Shown: in pieces, positions 20,720 to 32,228 of the stretch
How positions within the stretch are numbered: position 1 is the first letter of the stretch
Layout: every line of letters starts with the position of its first letter
Assembly: GCA_903632075.3 (NCBI GenBank)
Contig: CAHIKZ030000808.1
Coordinates: 567,501-631,500, forward strand
Direction of reading: 5' to 3'
Length of the DNA stretch: 64,000 bases
DNA from: Acanthosepion pharaonis
Lineage: Eukaryota; Mollusca; Cephalopoda; Sepiida; Sepiidae
Program-made: the position numbers and the translations under genes
The notes under the pieces: generated by a model
Seen by the model: only the letters and a program-made list of their open reading frames with translations
Databases searched by the model: none
What the model was told of the DNA's origin: nothing

Positions 20720-21048
20720 TCAAGGACACATGGCACAGTGGATAAAGGCGTTGGTTAGATCCAGTGACAGACCCAAAGAAGGTGAGTTCAATTCCTGGTT
20801 AAGGCAGTGGAGAACTTTCAGAGGGAAAATTAGCAGGAGATAACTGATAACTGACATCCATCAAAACATGGCACGTGGAATTAGAACAGTCTACCCCAGT
20901 GATCGAAATAAAGGGTTCAGTTCGAAATTCCAACCACCTGAAGAAGGCCTGAGCGCATAACAACGGCGTAAACGTTGTGACAAATATGGCGACAAAGATG
21001 AGGACAATAGTCCGACTAATGTAAATACTGTACATAATACCTCAGAAA
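20720..21048 (+). mobile_element. SINE S3, best-preserved copy
   Basis: Head 'ggacacatggcacagtggat', B-box region 'gtgagttcaattcctgg', body 'cagtctaccccagtgatcga', 'aataaagggttcagttcga', and end 'gcgcataacaacggcgtaaa', 'gacaaagatgaggacaatag', 'tccgactaatgtaaata'. About 325 bp. The terminal A-rich tail is not evident. Confidence 0.75.
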
Positions 21049-21059
21049 TATAGACAAAC

Positions 21060-21884
21060 TCTGAAGACAAGGTAAATTAATGAAAATATTCCTGTCAAAT
21101 TATGTCATTTATGAATCTATATTTTCTCATTCACCTGATATTTGATTCTCTCTGATTTACAAAATTACCCCCTACTCTTCACCCACACATTGTTTTATCG
21201 TCGTGCATGGGGAGGGAATAGTTACCCTTAAAGTGGCCATATTTCGGTTTTTCTTAACTATCAAGTAATATATAATATGCTTATCTTTATGTGGTGAGTA
21301 ATCATCTAAAACCTTCTTGTACCCTCAAGTGCTTATTACTGTATATTCAGAATATGAAAACTTGTGTAAAAAATAGAATATAAAAAAAAAACAATATCTG
21401 CCCTCTGCCTCATTAATGTATTGCTGTCAGTTAAATGTATTTGATTAAAGGCTGTGAGAATCGAACATGGAAAAAAAGAAAATGGCTGAAGATAATGGTG
21501 TCATTAACTCTGATTCAGTTCATATGCTATGAAACTTCATTAACGTAGGAAGTGTAAATTGGCAGCTGCTATTAGAAATGAGAGCATAATCAGGATTCAT
21601 ATCCTGATATTAATCCTTTTTGGGAGAAACCTAAAACCTTTGCTAAGGATTTTAAGGAGACCGAAATATCCCATTTGGCTGTCGAATATCCCATTTGGTG
21701 GAAATGGTTATGAAATCTTAAAAAAAAAAAAAAAATCTGTAAAAAATTTATATACAGACAAAATCTCTCCTCCTCTCGTTCCCCTCTCTCTATATATATT
21801 TCTTTCTCTCTCATTATTTCTCTCTATTGCTTTGCATCTCGATCCTTCTCTCTCTGTATATCTATCTATCTATCTATGTGTGTG

Positions 21885-21920
<36 letters not shown>

Positions 21921-22114
21921 GCTTATTACCATATATTTAGAATATAAAAACTTGATAAGCATTTTGGGTTCTTACCAGTTGAGATGCAGTTGCATTGAAA
22001 CATCCATATTTAAAATTTATAATAAATAATTATTGCTCTGCTCTTTGTATTGAGCTCTTTTAAATTAATGCTGTGAATGTTAGAATGTATATTTTCCTTC
22101 TTATTACATTCACC

Positions 22115-22180
<66 letters not shown>

Positions 22181-22440
22181 TAGCGGAATCAGCTGATTTC
22201 CTAATTTCATATATATATATGTATATATATTTTGCACATATAGTGCTGGTGTTAAAACAGTACTTTTAAGTATATATTAATAAATATACATATTATCCCT
22301 CACTGATAGCACACCTCTGAGTTTCATGTACATGTAAATTTTAAGCTATATTTATAAGGTAGAAGTACTTAATATCTGGGATAATGTGCATGTAAGTATA
22401 TGGACAGTGTAGACATAGCCTGATATGTAGCTATTCCCTG
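21060..22440. other. No gene seen; microsatellites and a weak duplication
   Basis: (TC)n/(TA)n at 21780-21920 and (CA)n(TA)n at 22116-22178. Similar text at about 21333-21370 and 21918-21955 ('tgcttattac', 'atattt', 'gaatat', 'aaaacttg') suggests duplication. The 156-codon ORF here is made of simple sequence and is rejected. Confidence 0.5.
22116..22178. repeat. (CA)n(TA)n microsatellite
   Basis: Compound repeat of about 60 bp. Confidence 0.97.
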
Positions 22441-22640
22441 AATTTTGATCTAAAATCCACTCTTCCTTACCACCTACAAGCTTCAAAAATTTAAATGCAA
22501 CATCAATCGCTATCTTCTGTCTTCCTGAATCCTGTTCTTTTATTGTCCTTTCTCCTCACTAGTCTTATTTTTATTTTTTTTTTTTACTCTCAGTAACCCC
22601 TTGCATCTGAGTGGCATTATCACCTTGTGGGTTTAAAAAA
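22440..22640 (+). mobile_element. CR1/Jockey-like LINE 3' end
   Basis: Contains a decayed RT C-terminus ('aaaatttaaatgcaacatca', 'atcgctatcttctgtcttcc') followed by the shared tail 'agtaaccccttgcatctgag', 'tggcattatcaccttg' and an A run. Parallels 39.12-39.28 kb. Confidence 0.6.
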
Positions 22641-22644
22641 AAAA

Positions 22645-23690
22645 ATTTTGCCAATAAGAGTTGACTAATAATAAAATAATTTAGGGAAATATATTTCTTT
22701 TAATTTTTAGATTTCTTAAATGAATGATAATTTCAAATAATTATTGAAGTTTTCCTTTATACCAAAATATCTAAGGCTTTCTTTCTTTTTTTTTTTTTTC
22801 TTTTTCCCTCCAAAAATATGGCCCTTGCTTAGCACCCATTCATAATTCTGACAGGATATAAGGATAAAGTAATCTATATTCTTAGTTTTGCTGCACATGT
22901 AATTTGAACTTTTTAATGAATTTAACAGTTTAGGAAAAAAATTGTGTGTTGGAGGTTGTGTCGAGGAGAAAGTGGTTGTGAATTTTTTTTTTTGTCTTTG
23001 CTACATTCATGAATTGTTATGGTTGTTTGTAATTTGAGTAAGGGTATTTTTTTTTTTTTTTTTTTTATGACTCTAGACCTTGTTCTATGAAAGCTCTTGA
23101 GTAGGTGGAGGTGAAAAGATACAGGCAAAAAATGTAAGGGTAGAACTTCATCCCCTGATCAAGATTTGACTGCTATGGTTTTCTTTCATTTAAATAGGGA
23201 ACTGTAATAAAATGAATTTGTAGTTTGATATCCGGTATTTTGTTAACTTTTAGAATTGCATCATCGTTAGAAGAGCAGATTGGGAAAGCATCCTTTGAAA
23301 TGCTCTAAAATTCTTCAGACTTAAATTTAGACTTTTATTGCAGTTGTATCTTACCATTTTTTTTTCTTTGTCTTATTCCAAGTTTTTATTTTAAAAATGG
23401 TTTAATAAAAAAAAATGTTTTTATTTTTAAAATTGTTTAATAATTTTAAAAATTATTAAAAAATTTTGCTTAATATTATGATAAGTGTTTTAATAATAAA
23501 ACACTTATCACAATATTTATTAAACAAAATTGACATTCCAAACAATAGTCAAAGTGCTGAAAAACAGAAAAATTTCATTAGAAACAAAGAAGAGGTTTAG
23601 CTATTATCTTCCACTCCTATCCACATAAATTGCCTCCTAACATAACACTCTACCTCGAGTGGTTCCTGGGCCTTGTAAAGTGTGAACTTT
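22645..23690. other. No gene seen; 30-nt-arm hairpin
   Basis: Hairpin at about 23463-23531: 'cttaatattatgataagtgt' pairs with 'acacttatcacaatatttat'. Several A/T runs. Nothing coding. Confidence 0.5.
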
Positions 23691-23694
23691 ACTG

Positions 23695-23696
<2 letters not shown>

Positions 23697-23731
<35 letters not shown>
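23697..23731. repeat. (AT)n microsatellite
   Basis: About 17 AT units. Confidence 0.97.
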
Positions 23732-23734
<3 letters not shown>

Positions 23735-23872
23735 GCAGTTTTCTAGGTCAGTACAATAAAACCTTGATTTCAACATATGCCATGGATTATAATTCAATGA
23801 GACAATGATCTAATTGTAATGGTAGTGGTCATACTAATACACACACACACACACACACGTGGTGCAAACTTC

Positions 23873-24215
23873 TTTATGCACTATGTCCCTTCAGGACATA
23901 GGCAATCATGGCTCTCCACAATTTCCTCTCCCTTGTAGCTCTTAATGAATGTGGTGTTTTTGTTCTTTCTCCTGTTCTGCCACTCATTTACTCAAGTTCA
24001 CTAAGTTATGTATTGTTTTCCTCTGTCCCTCTTGCCTTCAATCTGTCTTGTAAGTATCAGATTTTCCAAGCCCTCTTTCCTCATTCTGTGCCCCAGAAGT
24101 TTCAGCTCTCTCTTCCTGATGTTATGTATAAGTTTCCTTGTTTCTATTTTCTCTAAAACATTGTCATTGCTCACATGTTCGATTCATGGTATCCTCAGCA
24201 TCCTTCTGTAGAACT
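23873..24215 (-). mobile_element. RTE-like LINE 3' fragment, about 340 bp
   Basis: Inverted terminus 'atgtcccttcaggacatagg', 'caatcatggctctccac', then 'aatctgtcttgtaagtatc', 'gtgccccagaagtttcagct', 'attgctcacatgttc'. It is a useful template for the copy at 52 kb, because the pyrimidine-rich 'ttccttgtttctattttctc' sits exactly where that copy has its giant tract. Confidence 0.65.
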
Positions 24216-24384
24216 ACATTGAATTGCTGTGATTACAAAGCTTGATTTTTCTTGAATTCTGATTTATCAAAATTTTTTTTCTTTTTCATGCTGACACTTG
24301 CATGGGTCATACCATTCCAGAATTCCATAAGTCTATTCTATAATAGAGCATTCATCTGTCATTTGTGTCTGACTTAAACTACAA

Positions 24385-24640
24385 TAGTATATGTTGTGCG
24401 GGGGGGGGGATATTGGCTTGAAATCGGGGAGACAAGTTTGAATTCCAGTTGAGTTTCTTACATTCACTTACTTGGGTAAAGGTATGAATCGATTTCTTCT
24501 CCTCCACCCCACAGCTGTGGGTTAATAGAAGTATCTGAAAAAAAAATCATTATTCTAAAAAAAAAGAAAAAAATGTCATATTCACTCACAAAAATATTTA
24601 GAATCCAAAAATATTTTACAGCTTTAAATAATCTACAAAG
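24385..24640 (+). repeat. S1-head SINE with S1c-type tail
   Basis: 'gggagacaagtttgaattcc' (B-box region), 'gggtaaaggtatgaatcgat', 'cagctgtgggttaatag', then 'aaaaatcattatt' and 'cacaaaaatatttagaatcc', ending 'ctacaaagggttgataaa'. The end matches the 5S/tRNA SINE at 55.0 kb ('gcaaagggttaagaca'). No 5S part. Confidence 0.6.
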
Positions 24641-24649
24641 GGTTGATAA

Positions 24650-24957
24650 AATATAAAGAACAAATTAATCTGTCAATAAAACTGCAATATTTAGGCCCTT
24701 AAAACCACATATATTCAGATTCAGCATATCCCAAGGAAGGTTTTCATAAAGAATTTATTAATGTACTCTTTATATCAGCAAAGATAATTGTAAATTAAAA
24801 CCTATTTAATAGTTAGAAAGAACTAGCAATGTATTTTAGCATTTTCAATTTAAACCTGACATCATTCAATTATTTTCTAAATAACCAGGGACAAAATTAA
24901 TGGATAAAGAATAGAGTGAATTGTAGAATGTTCTATTCTTTTTGTTTTTACTAATTG

Positions 24958-24989
<32 letters not shown>

Positions 24990-25465
24990 ATTAAATTATT
25001 TTGTATAAAAACATAAATATAGCAAAAAACAGAATGATATCTTTTTATTATCATGATTAACGGTTCTTAATTGATAATCAAAAAAAAAAATCACTAAAAA
25101 TTGAGACCAGTATTCATAACCTTCACTGGAAATTTGATTAACATTAAATAATTTTCTTTCAAACTGAATCGTTTTCTATTCTGTTCTTAAATGAATGTGT
25201 GCATTAATTAATGGCAAGTAAATATTTCATTCACCAGCTTTACATATCGATTGATGGTGGTGTTTTCAGAAAGTACACAGGCAATATATTTATTCGAATA
25301 ATGTTAAAAAGTTAAATCCTAATGAATATTGTTCATCATGAATTTGTAGTTTACTGGTGGTATTTTTATATATTACACTGGCAATGCCAGGTAACCATGC
25401 CAGTTTATAATAAATGTATGAAAAATTTGTTTTGGATTGAGCCAAATAGCTAATCTGGATTGACT
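24650..25465. other. No gene seen
   Basis: AT-rich, with a T run at 24960-24984. No recognisable element. Confidence 0.5.
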
Positions 25466-25469
25466 TCTT

Positions 25470-25717
25470 ACTTTACCTCATGTTTTTAACTGACTTGAAG
25501 TGGAACAACTACATTGAATCAATAGCTGCATCTACTGCAAGGAAAGCTGGGTCACTGTGTCATGACAAAAGGTTTTCCTCATTAGAATCTATCTTGCACA
25601 TTTACAAATCTACCATTCGGCCATGCATTAAATCCTGTTGCCATATCTGGTCCGGTGCTCCTGCCATTCATTTTTCGAGGTTCTTGAGGTACTTTCCTGT
25701 TACTTTCTGCACCCAAG
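25470..25717 (+). pseudogene. CR1/Jockey-like LINE RT C-terminal fragment
   Basis: Reads LKWNNYIESIAASTARKAGS, then ILHIYKSTIRPCIKSCCHIW and SGAP. This is the thumb/connection region seen in CR1/Jockey-type ORF2 proteins (W..YI..I...A..K.G; IYKS.IRP...CCHIW). 5' truncated, and cut on the right by the hAT-like element. Confidence 0.7.
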
Positions 25718-26279
25718 CAGGGGCAGATCCAGCATTTTCAGTTTTAGGGGGCATGTTCCTCAGGAAAAAAAAAATCTCAATGCAAAAATGTGTTCATGTT
25801 AGATTCTAGAAATGACTAGAAAGAGAGAGTTTTTATATAAATTTTTAAAATTATATTTAGATTTTTCTGATAAAAAGTATTTAAAAAATAAATTAAAAAA
25901 AATGTTTATTTTTTGCTAAAGTGCTTGAAGAAAATTAAATATAATTGTAATGTATTATTTTTTTCTGTGGAGTACGGAGTCACTATAAATTCACTTGAGT
26001 AAAAAGTAGTTAAAAACGAATCTAAAAATTTGATAAAGAAATATACAATAATACGATAAAAAAGCATTTTTCATTATAGCTGATCATCTTCAAATTTTTA
26101 TTGAAATCGTTTCATAGGATTAGATTCAAATTTATGGCGATGGGTAAATGCTGACTTAAATTCAGTTACTTTTATACCACCCTGTATGAGCTTACATTAT
26201 CTACTTTGCAGCAAAAATATTTTCTCAGAAATTGTAAGGGGAGTATGCTATCCACCCGCAACCCCAGGATCTGCCCCTG
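25718..26279. mobile_element. Non-autonomous hAT-like element
   Basis: 562 bp. Left end 'caggggcagatccagcattt' and the inverted right end share 13 perfect terminal bases 'caggggcagatcc', the type of TIR seen in many hAT elements. The 8-bp flanks ('cacccaag', 'ccaactaa') are not a clear TSD. Interior is AT-rich and non-coding. Inserted into the LINE RT fragment. Confidence 0.6.
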
Positions 26280-26630
26280 CCAACTAAATTTCCTAGCAAA
26301 CAGGTGGGACTACTTTTTACTTTTTTTTTTTTTTTTCTTTTTACATATATAATTGTCCATATCCTTATATTAAACTTTGCCAAGCATCATTTCCGGGCAG
26401 GGGGATTGTCTCCTAACATTTTTTATGAAATATTACAGCAATTGAGATATGGAGGGAAAATTTCCTGCATAAAAATTTCCTGTTTTATAATTTATTCACC
26501 CACTTACGACCTCTAAATTCTTTGATCTGATGTTCTACTTTTTCTTATCTAATGGAAATCATTAAATCACCAAGGATATATCATCAATATCACAGATACT
26601 ACACTCTGATCTAAGGCAGAAGTGATGATA
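26280..26630. other. No gene seen
   Basis: T run near 26322-26336 and unrecognised sequence. No clear continuation of the LINE. Confidence 0.4.
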
Positions 26631-26632
26631 TT

Positions 26633-26704
<72 letters not shown>
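26633..26704. repeat. (CA)n(TA)n(CA)n compound microsatellite
   Basis: Symmetrical CA-TA-CA array of about 70 bp. Confidence 0.97.
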
Positions 26705-27040
26705 GTTCAAAAGTTTGAAGTCACCACCAGAATTAGCATGAAATGAATTTGACAGAAGTGTTAAAAAAAAAAAATGAAAAAAAAAGCTTTGTCATTGAAA
26801 AAAAAAAAAAAATGGAATCAGCTATCAAACTTTGAGAAAATTTTGCAACAAATTCCAAAAATTTGTGCTGCAGTAATCAAGGCTAAACAAGGATATTTTG
26901 AAGAGAGCAAAATCATAAAATGCTTTTTTTTTTCTTTTTGTCATAATAAAATTTCTCATAAAAAAAAATCACATCTCACTTTTTTAACAATATATAATAA
27001 TTTTCTCTTAAAGTACAGAACACTATTTTTTATATAAAAA
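26704..27040 (+). pseudogene. Tc1-like transposon remnant (tentative)
   Basis: Starts 'cagttcaaaagtttgaagtc', like the outer end of Tc1-type elements. The frame at 26810-26920 has PKICAAVIKAKQGYFEESK, similar to the end of Tc1 transposases (AVI.AKGG). A and T runs interrupt it. Confidence 0.4.
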
Positions 27041-27309
27041 TGCTAAACACCTGTTAAATTTCTAAACTTTAGTAAATTTGAAAAGTCATTCACTTGTAGA
27101 TATTTTAGCTGTTATTTCTTAAATTTTTACTAGCATCTTAATTAATGTTTCAGTACATCCATATGTCCCTTCCTGTACACTTTAGAGAATTTCAAGCACA
27201 ATCTTTTTGGCTGCATTTCATGCCTTTTTGTTATAGCCCTCATAGGAATTGAACTCTCAACTCTTGAGCTAATTTAGTTAAATATCTGGGAAGTATCTTG
27301 ACAGAGCGA

Positions 27310-27862
27310 CACTGAGATCTGTAGACATATTAGGATGACCAAGGACACATTCCAAAAGCTGGGCAGAGGATTGCGAGACAGGGGAGATTTCTTTAGCAGC
27401 AAAGAAAAGAATACTGAGCTGTTACATGACATCTGTTCTTCTTTACGGCAGTGAATGTTGAACGATTTCCTTCAAAGATGAAGAAGAGACTTGACACTAC
27501 AGAGATGTGGTTCTCCAGAAGGATGCTTAGGATAACATGCACCTAGTATGTGAGCAATGATGTGGTCTTAGAGGTTGCAAACAAGGAGGAGGCTTATACT
27601 TAACATCAGAAAGAGGTAGTTGAAGTTTCTGGGACACATAATGAGGATGCAGGGTCTGGAGAATCTGATACTCACAGGTCGAATAGAGGGAAAGAGAGAC
27701 AAGGGGAAAACATACCTGGTGGGCTTAAGCAAGTGGATGACAGAAGGTGGTCTTGGGGAGGAAGCAGAAGGAAAGAACTTGTTGGGAGTTGCAAGGGATG
27801 GAGGGAAGTGGAGAGCCATGATCGCCTACGTCCTGAAAGGACATGGCACATAGAAAAGAAAT
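27310..27862 (+). pseudogene. RTE-like LINE, RT C-terminus and 3' end
   Basis: Best RTE-type remnant. A first frame reads RIRMTKDTFQKLGRGLRDRG. Frame-shifted middle parts follow ('ctgttctt-ctttacggcagtga', and a block like M-RLD-TEMWFSRRMLR). A clean C-terminus at 27620-27853 includes MKFLGHIMR, LTGRIEGKRDKGK, and WRAMIAYVLKGHGT followed by a stop. This pattern (GH..R...LE....G.IEG.R..GR; W......V) is known from RTE/BovB-clade ORF2 proteins. The 3' end carries a small hairpin 'gtcctgaaaggac' and finishes 'catggcacata'. Confidence 0.75.
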
Positions 27863-28284
27863 CCACTTTCTGTGGTTGGTAAATCTGGGAGTTAGAATCT
27901 TTAGACAAAGTTGTTAGAAGAATGAGTCTAACATCCTCATCCTTTTTAAATAAGGATGATAAGCAGACTGATGCTTTGACACAAATGTGAAGAGAGTGCA
28001 CTGGTGAAAATATTTGGAGACCCATGCGGATGGAGAGTTGAACTGATTTTTAAAATAAAAATCAAACAACAATCTGAAAAAGAAAAGTAATATAATAAAT
28101 TTTTTAATTTAGAGTTACGTAAAGGAAACAGTCTGCAAATCATTTGGAAAAATATTTCTCCCCAGCCACATAATTTGTTTTCCTTGTAATAGAAGGCCGC
28201 ATAAGTGAAATTGTCAAAATCACTGGAGATAGCAAGATTGGGCGAGAGCTATGACTTGATCTGTGCCAAGTGCTACAGGAATTC

Positions 28285-28560
28285 TTGAGAGAGATAGTGA
28301 GGGGGGGGGGTCGTGTTGCCTTCTGCAGCAGACTGGAATTCAACTTTCCAAGACTGATTAGCACCCAAGGCTAGAGAACCTAGTCTACTCTGCTATTTAA
28401 TTCATAGCTGGAAGGAGATGAAATCAATTCATGCCTTAGTGTTTTTTAGTGAAAAAGTAAACACTGTTGACAAGGCCAGAATTTGAACTCCGCTTGCCAA
28501 TTTCACTTTCTACTCTGATAACAAATGCACTGCCTGTACATCCAGATAGTACCTGTATGA
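28285..28560 (-). repeat. SINE S1 group, degenerate
   Basis: Reverse strand has 'aattccagtctgctgcagaa', 'gttctctagccttgggtgc', 'cagctatgaatt' (body) and further upstream the head with 'gagttcaaattctggcc'. The body order agrees with the S1b copy at 58.4-58.8 kb. Confidence 0.5.
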
Positions 28561-29235
28561 AAAGAACAGGTAGAAAATAATGATAATGGTGAATATTTTC
28601 TGGCAAAAGTTCTGCAAAGACTTGGTGTAACTCGCACTTCAGCAACAACCACTAAACACGCCAAGTGTGAGCATTGCTTTGGAAGCAGGCAAAAAAAATC
28701 AGCTTTATTTGATGTGTCGTCTTGAGAAATCCAGTGCAGTAGATGTTTAATAATTCTTCATTATACCATCAATGATAAAACTGAATAGAAATTCAAATCT
28801 ATGATAAATGCACAATAATGATGCTGCATGAGAGAGTTCAATGAGTGCTGCTGCAAGAGGGCCACAGTGTGTTCATTTCTGTTTTTGTCTTTGAACCGAA
28901 TGACACGAGAAGGTGCGGCTAGGAATTTTCGCCTTGCAAATACTTATTCCTCGGCTTATCATTGTTACAGCAGAGACTGAACATGCATTGTGCACCACAA
29001 CTTCTTGTCAGCAAAAATAAATAAAGCAAAACTGTAATTAGATTAAATTATAAATTTTACAGAGACTTCACGAGGAACAGTATGCACTAGATATTGTGAA
29101 AGTTCTTCAACCAAAAACTGTATCAAAAGTTTGTTATAATAACTTAACCCCAATCCCAAAAATTAGTTCTAAAAGTGACAAATTTAGCTGCTTCAAAATT
29201 AACTAGATAAAGAAGCAGTATAACTGACATGTTTA
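28560..29235. other. No gene seen
   Basis: Unrecognised unique-looking sequence. No domain found in six frames. Confidence 0.45.
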
Positions 29236-29239
29236 TTAT

Positions 29240-29480
29240 AGGATATCTACTATATATACTCAAGTAGATTGAGTTCTTATCAGGTTTTTACATAAAAAAT
29301 AGAGGGTCACACTATTCACAGGTAATATTTTTTGAAGAGGTTGAAAATCACAGATCTTTAAAAGTGACCAGTTGTGCTACACACAGGTAATTTTTTCCTG
29401 GAGAGGTTAAAATTCATGCAGAAAAAATTAAAGATCCCACCATACATGAAGTCGTCTTCTACACAAGTATATACGATACT
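29240..29480. mobile_element. Possible MITE with 'tactcaagtatatac'-type ends
   Basis: Left end 'actatatatactcaagtaga' and right end 'acaagtatatacgatacttt' resemble ends of a widespread animal MITE type. The two internal 'cacaggtaat' blocks (29320, 29383) form a short direct repeat. The inverted match between ends is partial. Confidence 0.3.
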
Positions 29481-29518
29481 TTAACCCTGTTTATATCATT
29501 GATTAAAATGATTACAGT

Positions 29519-29720
29519 TTGTCGGCCACTGTCACCAAGTGGACAGGAGAAATCATATCATCCTTACTCCTATTTTCCAGACACCATAGCTCAGGACTCA
29601 GGGTTAGACATTGGGGGGTCTGGGGACAGCAATGCAGGACCGAACAGTGTGGAAAGGGATTGTCAATGGAATTCCAACCAACCATAGGGCGGTTGAAGGA
29701 TGATGATGATATCATTGAGC
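29519..29720 (+). pseudogene. Probable LINE 3' end with (GAT)n tail
   Basis: Contains 'gcaggaccgaacagtgtgga', 'aagggattgtcaatgga' (DRTVWKGIVN-like) and ends in 'gatgatgatgat', a common tail type of CR1-group LINEs. No RT core present. Confidence 0.4.
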
Positions 29721-29874
29721 CAGGGATAAAATTTAACCATAAACTGTACAATAAATTTCAGTGTCATAGAGAGAACTGATGTAATAATGATTTGAAAATA
29801 TTCTAATATTTATGTTAATTAATGTCCTTAAAATATTTCAATTAAACTTTTTAATGTTAACCTGTAAGTATAAT

Positions 29875-30410
29875 GCCAAAACAGTGTGGCTCTGGCTGTG
29901 GCTTTAGATATCTCAAAGGCATTTGACAGGGTTTGTCATGCTGGCCTTTTCCACAAGGTCAAGCATAGGCTATCTTCTCTCTGACTGGATATTTGACTTT
30001 ATTCAATCTTTCTGAACAAATCATATAATGAAGGTTGTGCTGAATGGCTACTCTTCTGGAACATTTCACATTAATGCAGGAACACCCAAGGCTCTATCCT
30101 TGAACCTATTTTGTTTATCTTCATCAATGACCTTCTTAATGTCATTCCCAACTAGGTGTTTATGCTGACAACACATCTTATAGTCTGATAAGTCAAGCAA
30201 TGTAAATCTGGCAACTACTCTCAAATTACCTTCAGTTAGCTGTTAAGTGGAGCAAGAAATTGCTTGTAAATTGTAATGCCTCTAAAACGAAACTGTTATC
30301 CTTTAATCATCATAAAGAACCATTTTTACCCTCCAGCAGCATGTCTGATGCTCACCTCCAGGAGAGCAACTGATTGTGCTTTCTTGGTTTCGCATTCTCC
30401 ACTCATGAAG
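29875..30410 (+). pseudogene. CR1/Jockey-like LINE RT core, broken
   Basis: Three RT blocks can be read: VALDISKAFDRVCHAGLFHK (29902-29961; motif A), AGTPKGSILEPILFIFINDL (30077-30137; motif B region, frameshifted) and VYADNTSYSL (30161-30190; YADD-type box with N for D). Stops and frameshifts occur throughout. The later part contains 'aaatgcctctaaaac' (NCxASKT) and 'tttcttggtttcgc' (LGF). It joins an (AT)n region at 30459. Confidence 0.75.
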
Positions 30411-30456
30411 TAGATATTTTATTGAAAATATGGATGCTATAAGAACCATTGCCTGA

Positions 30457-30458
<2 letters not shown>

Positions 30459-30529
<71 letters not shown>
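30459..30529. repeat. (AT)n microsatellite, about 70 bp
   Basis: About 35 AT units. Confidence 0.97.
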
Positions 30530-30534
<5 letters not shown>

Positions 30535-30678
30535 GTGTGTGTGAATAAAGACAAAAGAAAAACTTATTTTAGCCAACACATTTTGTCCTCTGATGGGCTT
30601 TATTAAGCCAAATGTAAAAATTTTGTCTTTAATCATATTTACCTTTTACTGATATATTTTAGTTACATCTGAATTTTT

Positions 30679-30680
<2 letters not shown>
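30530..30680 (-). repeat. Penelope-like tail type C
   Basis: Inverted relative to 39.42-39.56 kb: 'gtgaataaagacaaaagaaa', 'cttattttagccaacacatt', 'ttgtcctctg'. Bounded by (AT)n and by (CA)n(TA)n. Confidence 0.45.
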
Positions 30681-30727
<47 letters not shown>

Positions 30728-30729
30728 TA
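30681..30729. repeat. (CA)n(TA)n compound microsatellite
   Basis: Immediately precedes the first S4 SINE. Confidence 0.97.
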
Positions 30730-30860
30730 GGGGCACCTAGATGTGGTGTAATGGTTAACAAGTTTGTCTTGCTAGAACAATTATAACTGAGTAGTAAGTT
30801 CAATCTTCACTGGGGGCCCCCAATACTTTTGGCCTTGTTCCGCATCTAAGCTACACTTAG

Positions 30861-30866
<6 letters not shown>
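30730..30866 (+). mobile_element. SINE S4, copy 1
   Basis: 'ggggcacctagatgtggtgt', 'aatggttaacaagtttgtct' (A-box region), 'taagttcaatcttcactgg' (B-box region), 'ttggccttgttccgcatcta', 'agctacacttagaaaat', then (TC)n(TA)n. About 137 bp plus microsatellite tail. Confidence 0.7.

Positions 30867-30950
<84 letters not shown>
30867..30950. repeat. (TC)n(TA)n microsatellite joining two S4 copies
   Basis: About 30 bp TC then about 54 bp TA. It looks like the 3' tail of the first S4 copy. Confidence 0.97.
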
Positions 30951-30951
<1 letters not shown>

Positions 30952-31085
30952 GGGCACCTCAAGGTGGTGTCATGGTTAGCAAGCTTGTTTTGTTAGAACA
31001 GTTATGAGTGAGTTCGATCCTCACTGGTTGCCTCATAATTTTGGCCATTTGCCATATCTGAGCTACACTTGGAAAATCAATGTAT
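30951..31085 (+). mobile_element. SINE S4, copy 2
   Basis: 'ggggcacctcaaggtggtgt', 'catggttagcaagcttgttt', 'gagttcgatcctcactgg', 'ttggccatttgccatatctg', 'agctacacttggaaaatc'. Best B box of the three copies. A partial third unit ('aagtttgatccttactg') follows at 31107-31125. Confidence 0.75.
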
Positions 31086-31194
31086 GTGTGTGTGTGTCTA
31101 TCACTGTGATTAAGTTTGATCCTTACTGTGTGTTCCTTAATTGTGGTGCAGTAGCAGGCCAAGAAACTCCGACATCACAATGAAAATGTAGAGG

Positions 31195-31245
31195 TGTTTT
31201 TTTTTTGTTTTTTTTTTTTTTTTTTGTTTTTTTTTTTTTGTTGAA
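31195..31245. repeat. T-rich run
   Basis: About 45 nt of T with isolated G. Confidence 0.95.
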
Positions 31246-31299
31246 AGCTGATTCCCACTCTGCTTCAAATAGCAGAAAAATCCCCAGCACAGCTACACA

Positions 31300-31500
31300 G
31301 GCAAGCAGGGAGTGAATGTCTGTGTCTTGTGCCGTATTATAAAGCCTGTTGAAGTTAGATTTGAAATCTGAAACATGTCAAAAGTAAAAAAATTAAAAAA
31401 AAGAATTATCAGTACTTTCTCCTGCTTCTTGTTGTGCAGAAGGATTTCAAGGAACAAAAATAGATTTCCTTTACCATTTCCCTAAGACCTGAAGACAGAA
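31300..31500 (+). repeat. Possible Penelope-like tail
   Basis: 'aagcctgttgaagttagatt', 'tgaaatctgaaacatgtcaa' followed by an A-rich stretch fits the type of 3' tail seen in type A-C copies. No other copy in the window. Confidence 0.3.
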
Positions 31501-32185
31501 GCACCGATAATGTGAAAGGAAAATGAAAAGGGATGGGACGGGTGTCACTAACAGGGATTTGGAAAGGGTTAATTATCTTCATTACTTTTGTGGCATCTCC
31601 CTCCCTCTCTCTTGCTTGCCAATGGCATATATATGGTTTAAATGCATGTTTTGCAAATGTCTTCTTTTTTACCTCATAGGAAGTAGCCTCTACAGTGAGT
31701 GGTTTTAATTTTTATTTTATTTTCCCTCCCAATTATGTATCATGGTCAGATGCCACCCCCTCCCAACTATCTATTTCTTATTGAGTTAATAGCAGTTAGG
31801 GGATTGATAAGTGCAAGGCTTCTATGTCTTCACAAACACTTTTGTTGTCTTCGGCATGAAACATGGAGATGATGATGATAATATTTTTATGATGTTACAG
31901 TGTGTCACCTAAAATGTGTGTCTGGATACGTAAATCATGTCTCCAAGATTCTTCATTTATTTGATGACAGGGAAGAAGGCCTATTTTCAATGAAATGCTT
32001 CTTCATTTAGATGGAATTTATTAGTAAATAAAATCTCTCACAAATAACATATTGTATGTTTGAATGCCTTAAAAAATATAGGCTATATTCATAGTATATA
32101 TATTTATCATAAATATATTCTGAAAATTACATGCACACACCATATTTTCTTTTCTTGTCTCAAGTTTTATGTTATGTGTTTGTGT
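31500..32185. other. No gene seen
   Basis: Unrecognised sequence. The short ORFs show no domain. Confidence 0.45.
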
Positions 32186-32189
32186 ACAT

Positions 32190-32228
<39 letters not shown>

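Noticed and set aside
21559..22029. 156-codon ORF
   Set aside because: Half of it is (TC)n, (TATC)n and (TA)n; no recognisable domain.
30730..31085. Functional tRNA genes at A/B-box sites
   Set aside because: No complete cloverleaf; the same sequence recurs with SINE bodies and microsatellite tails.
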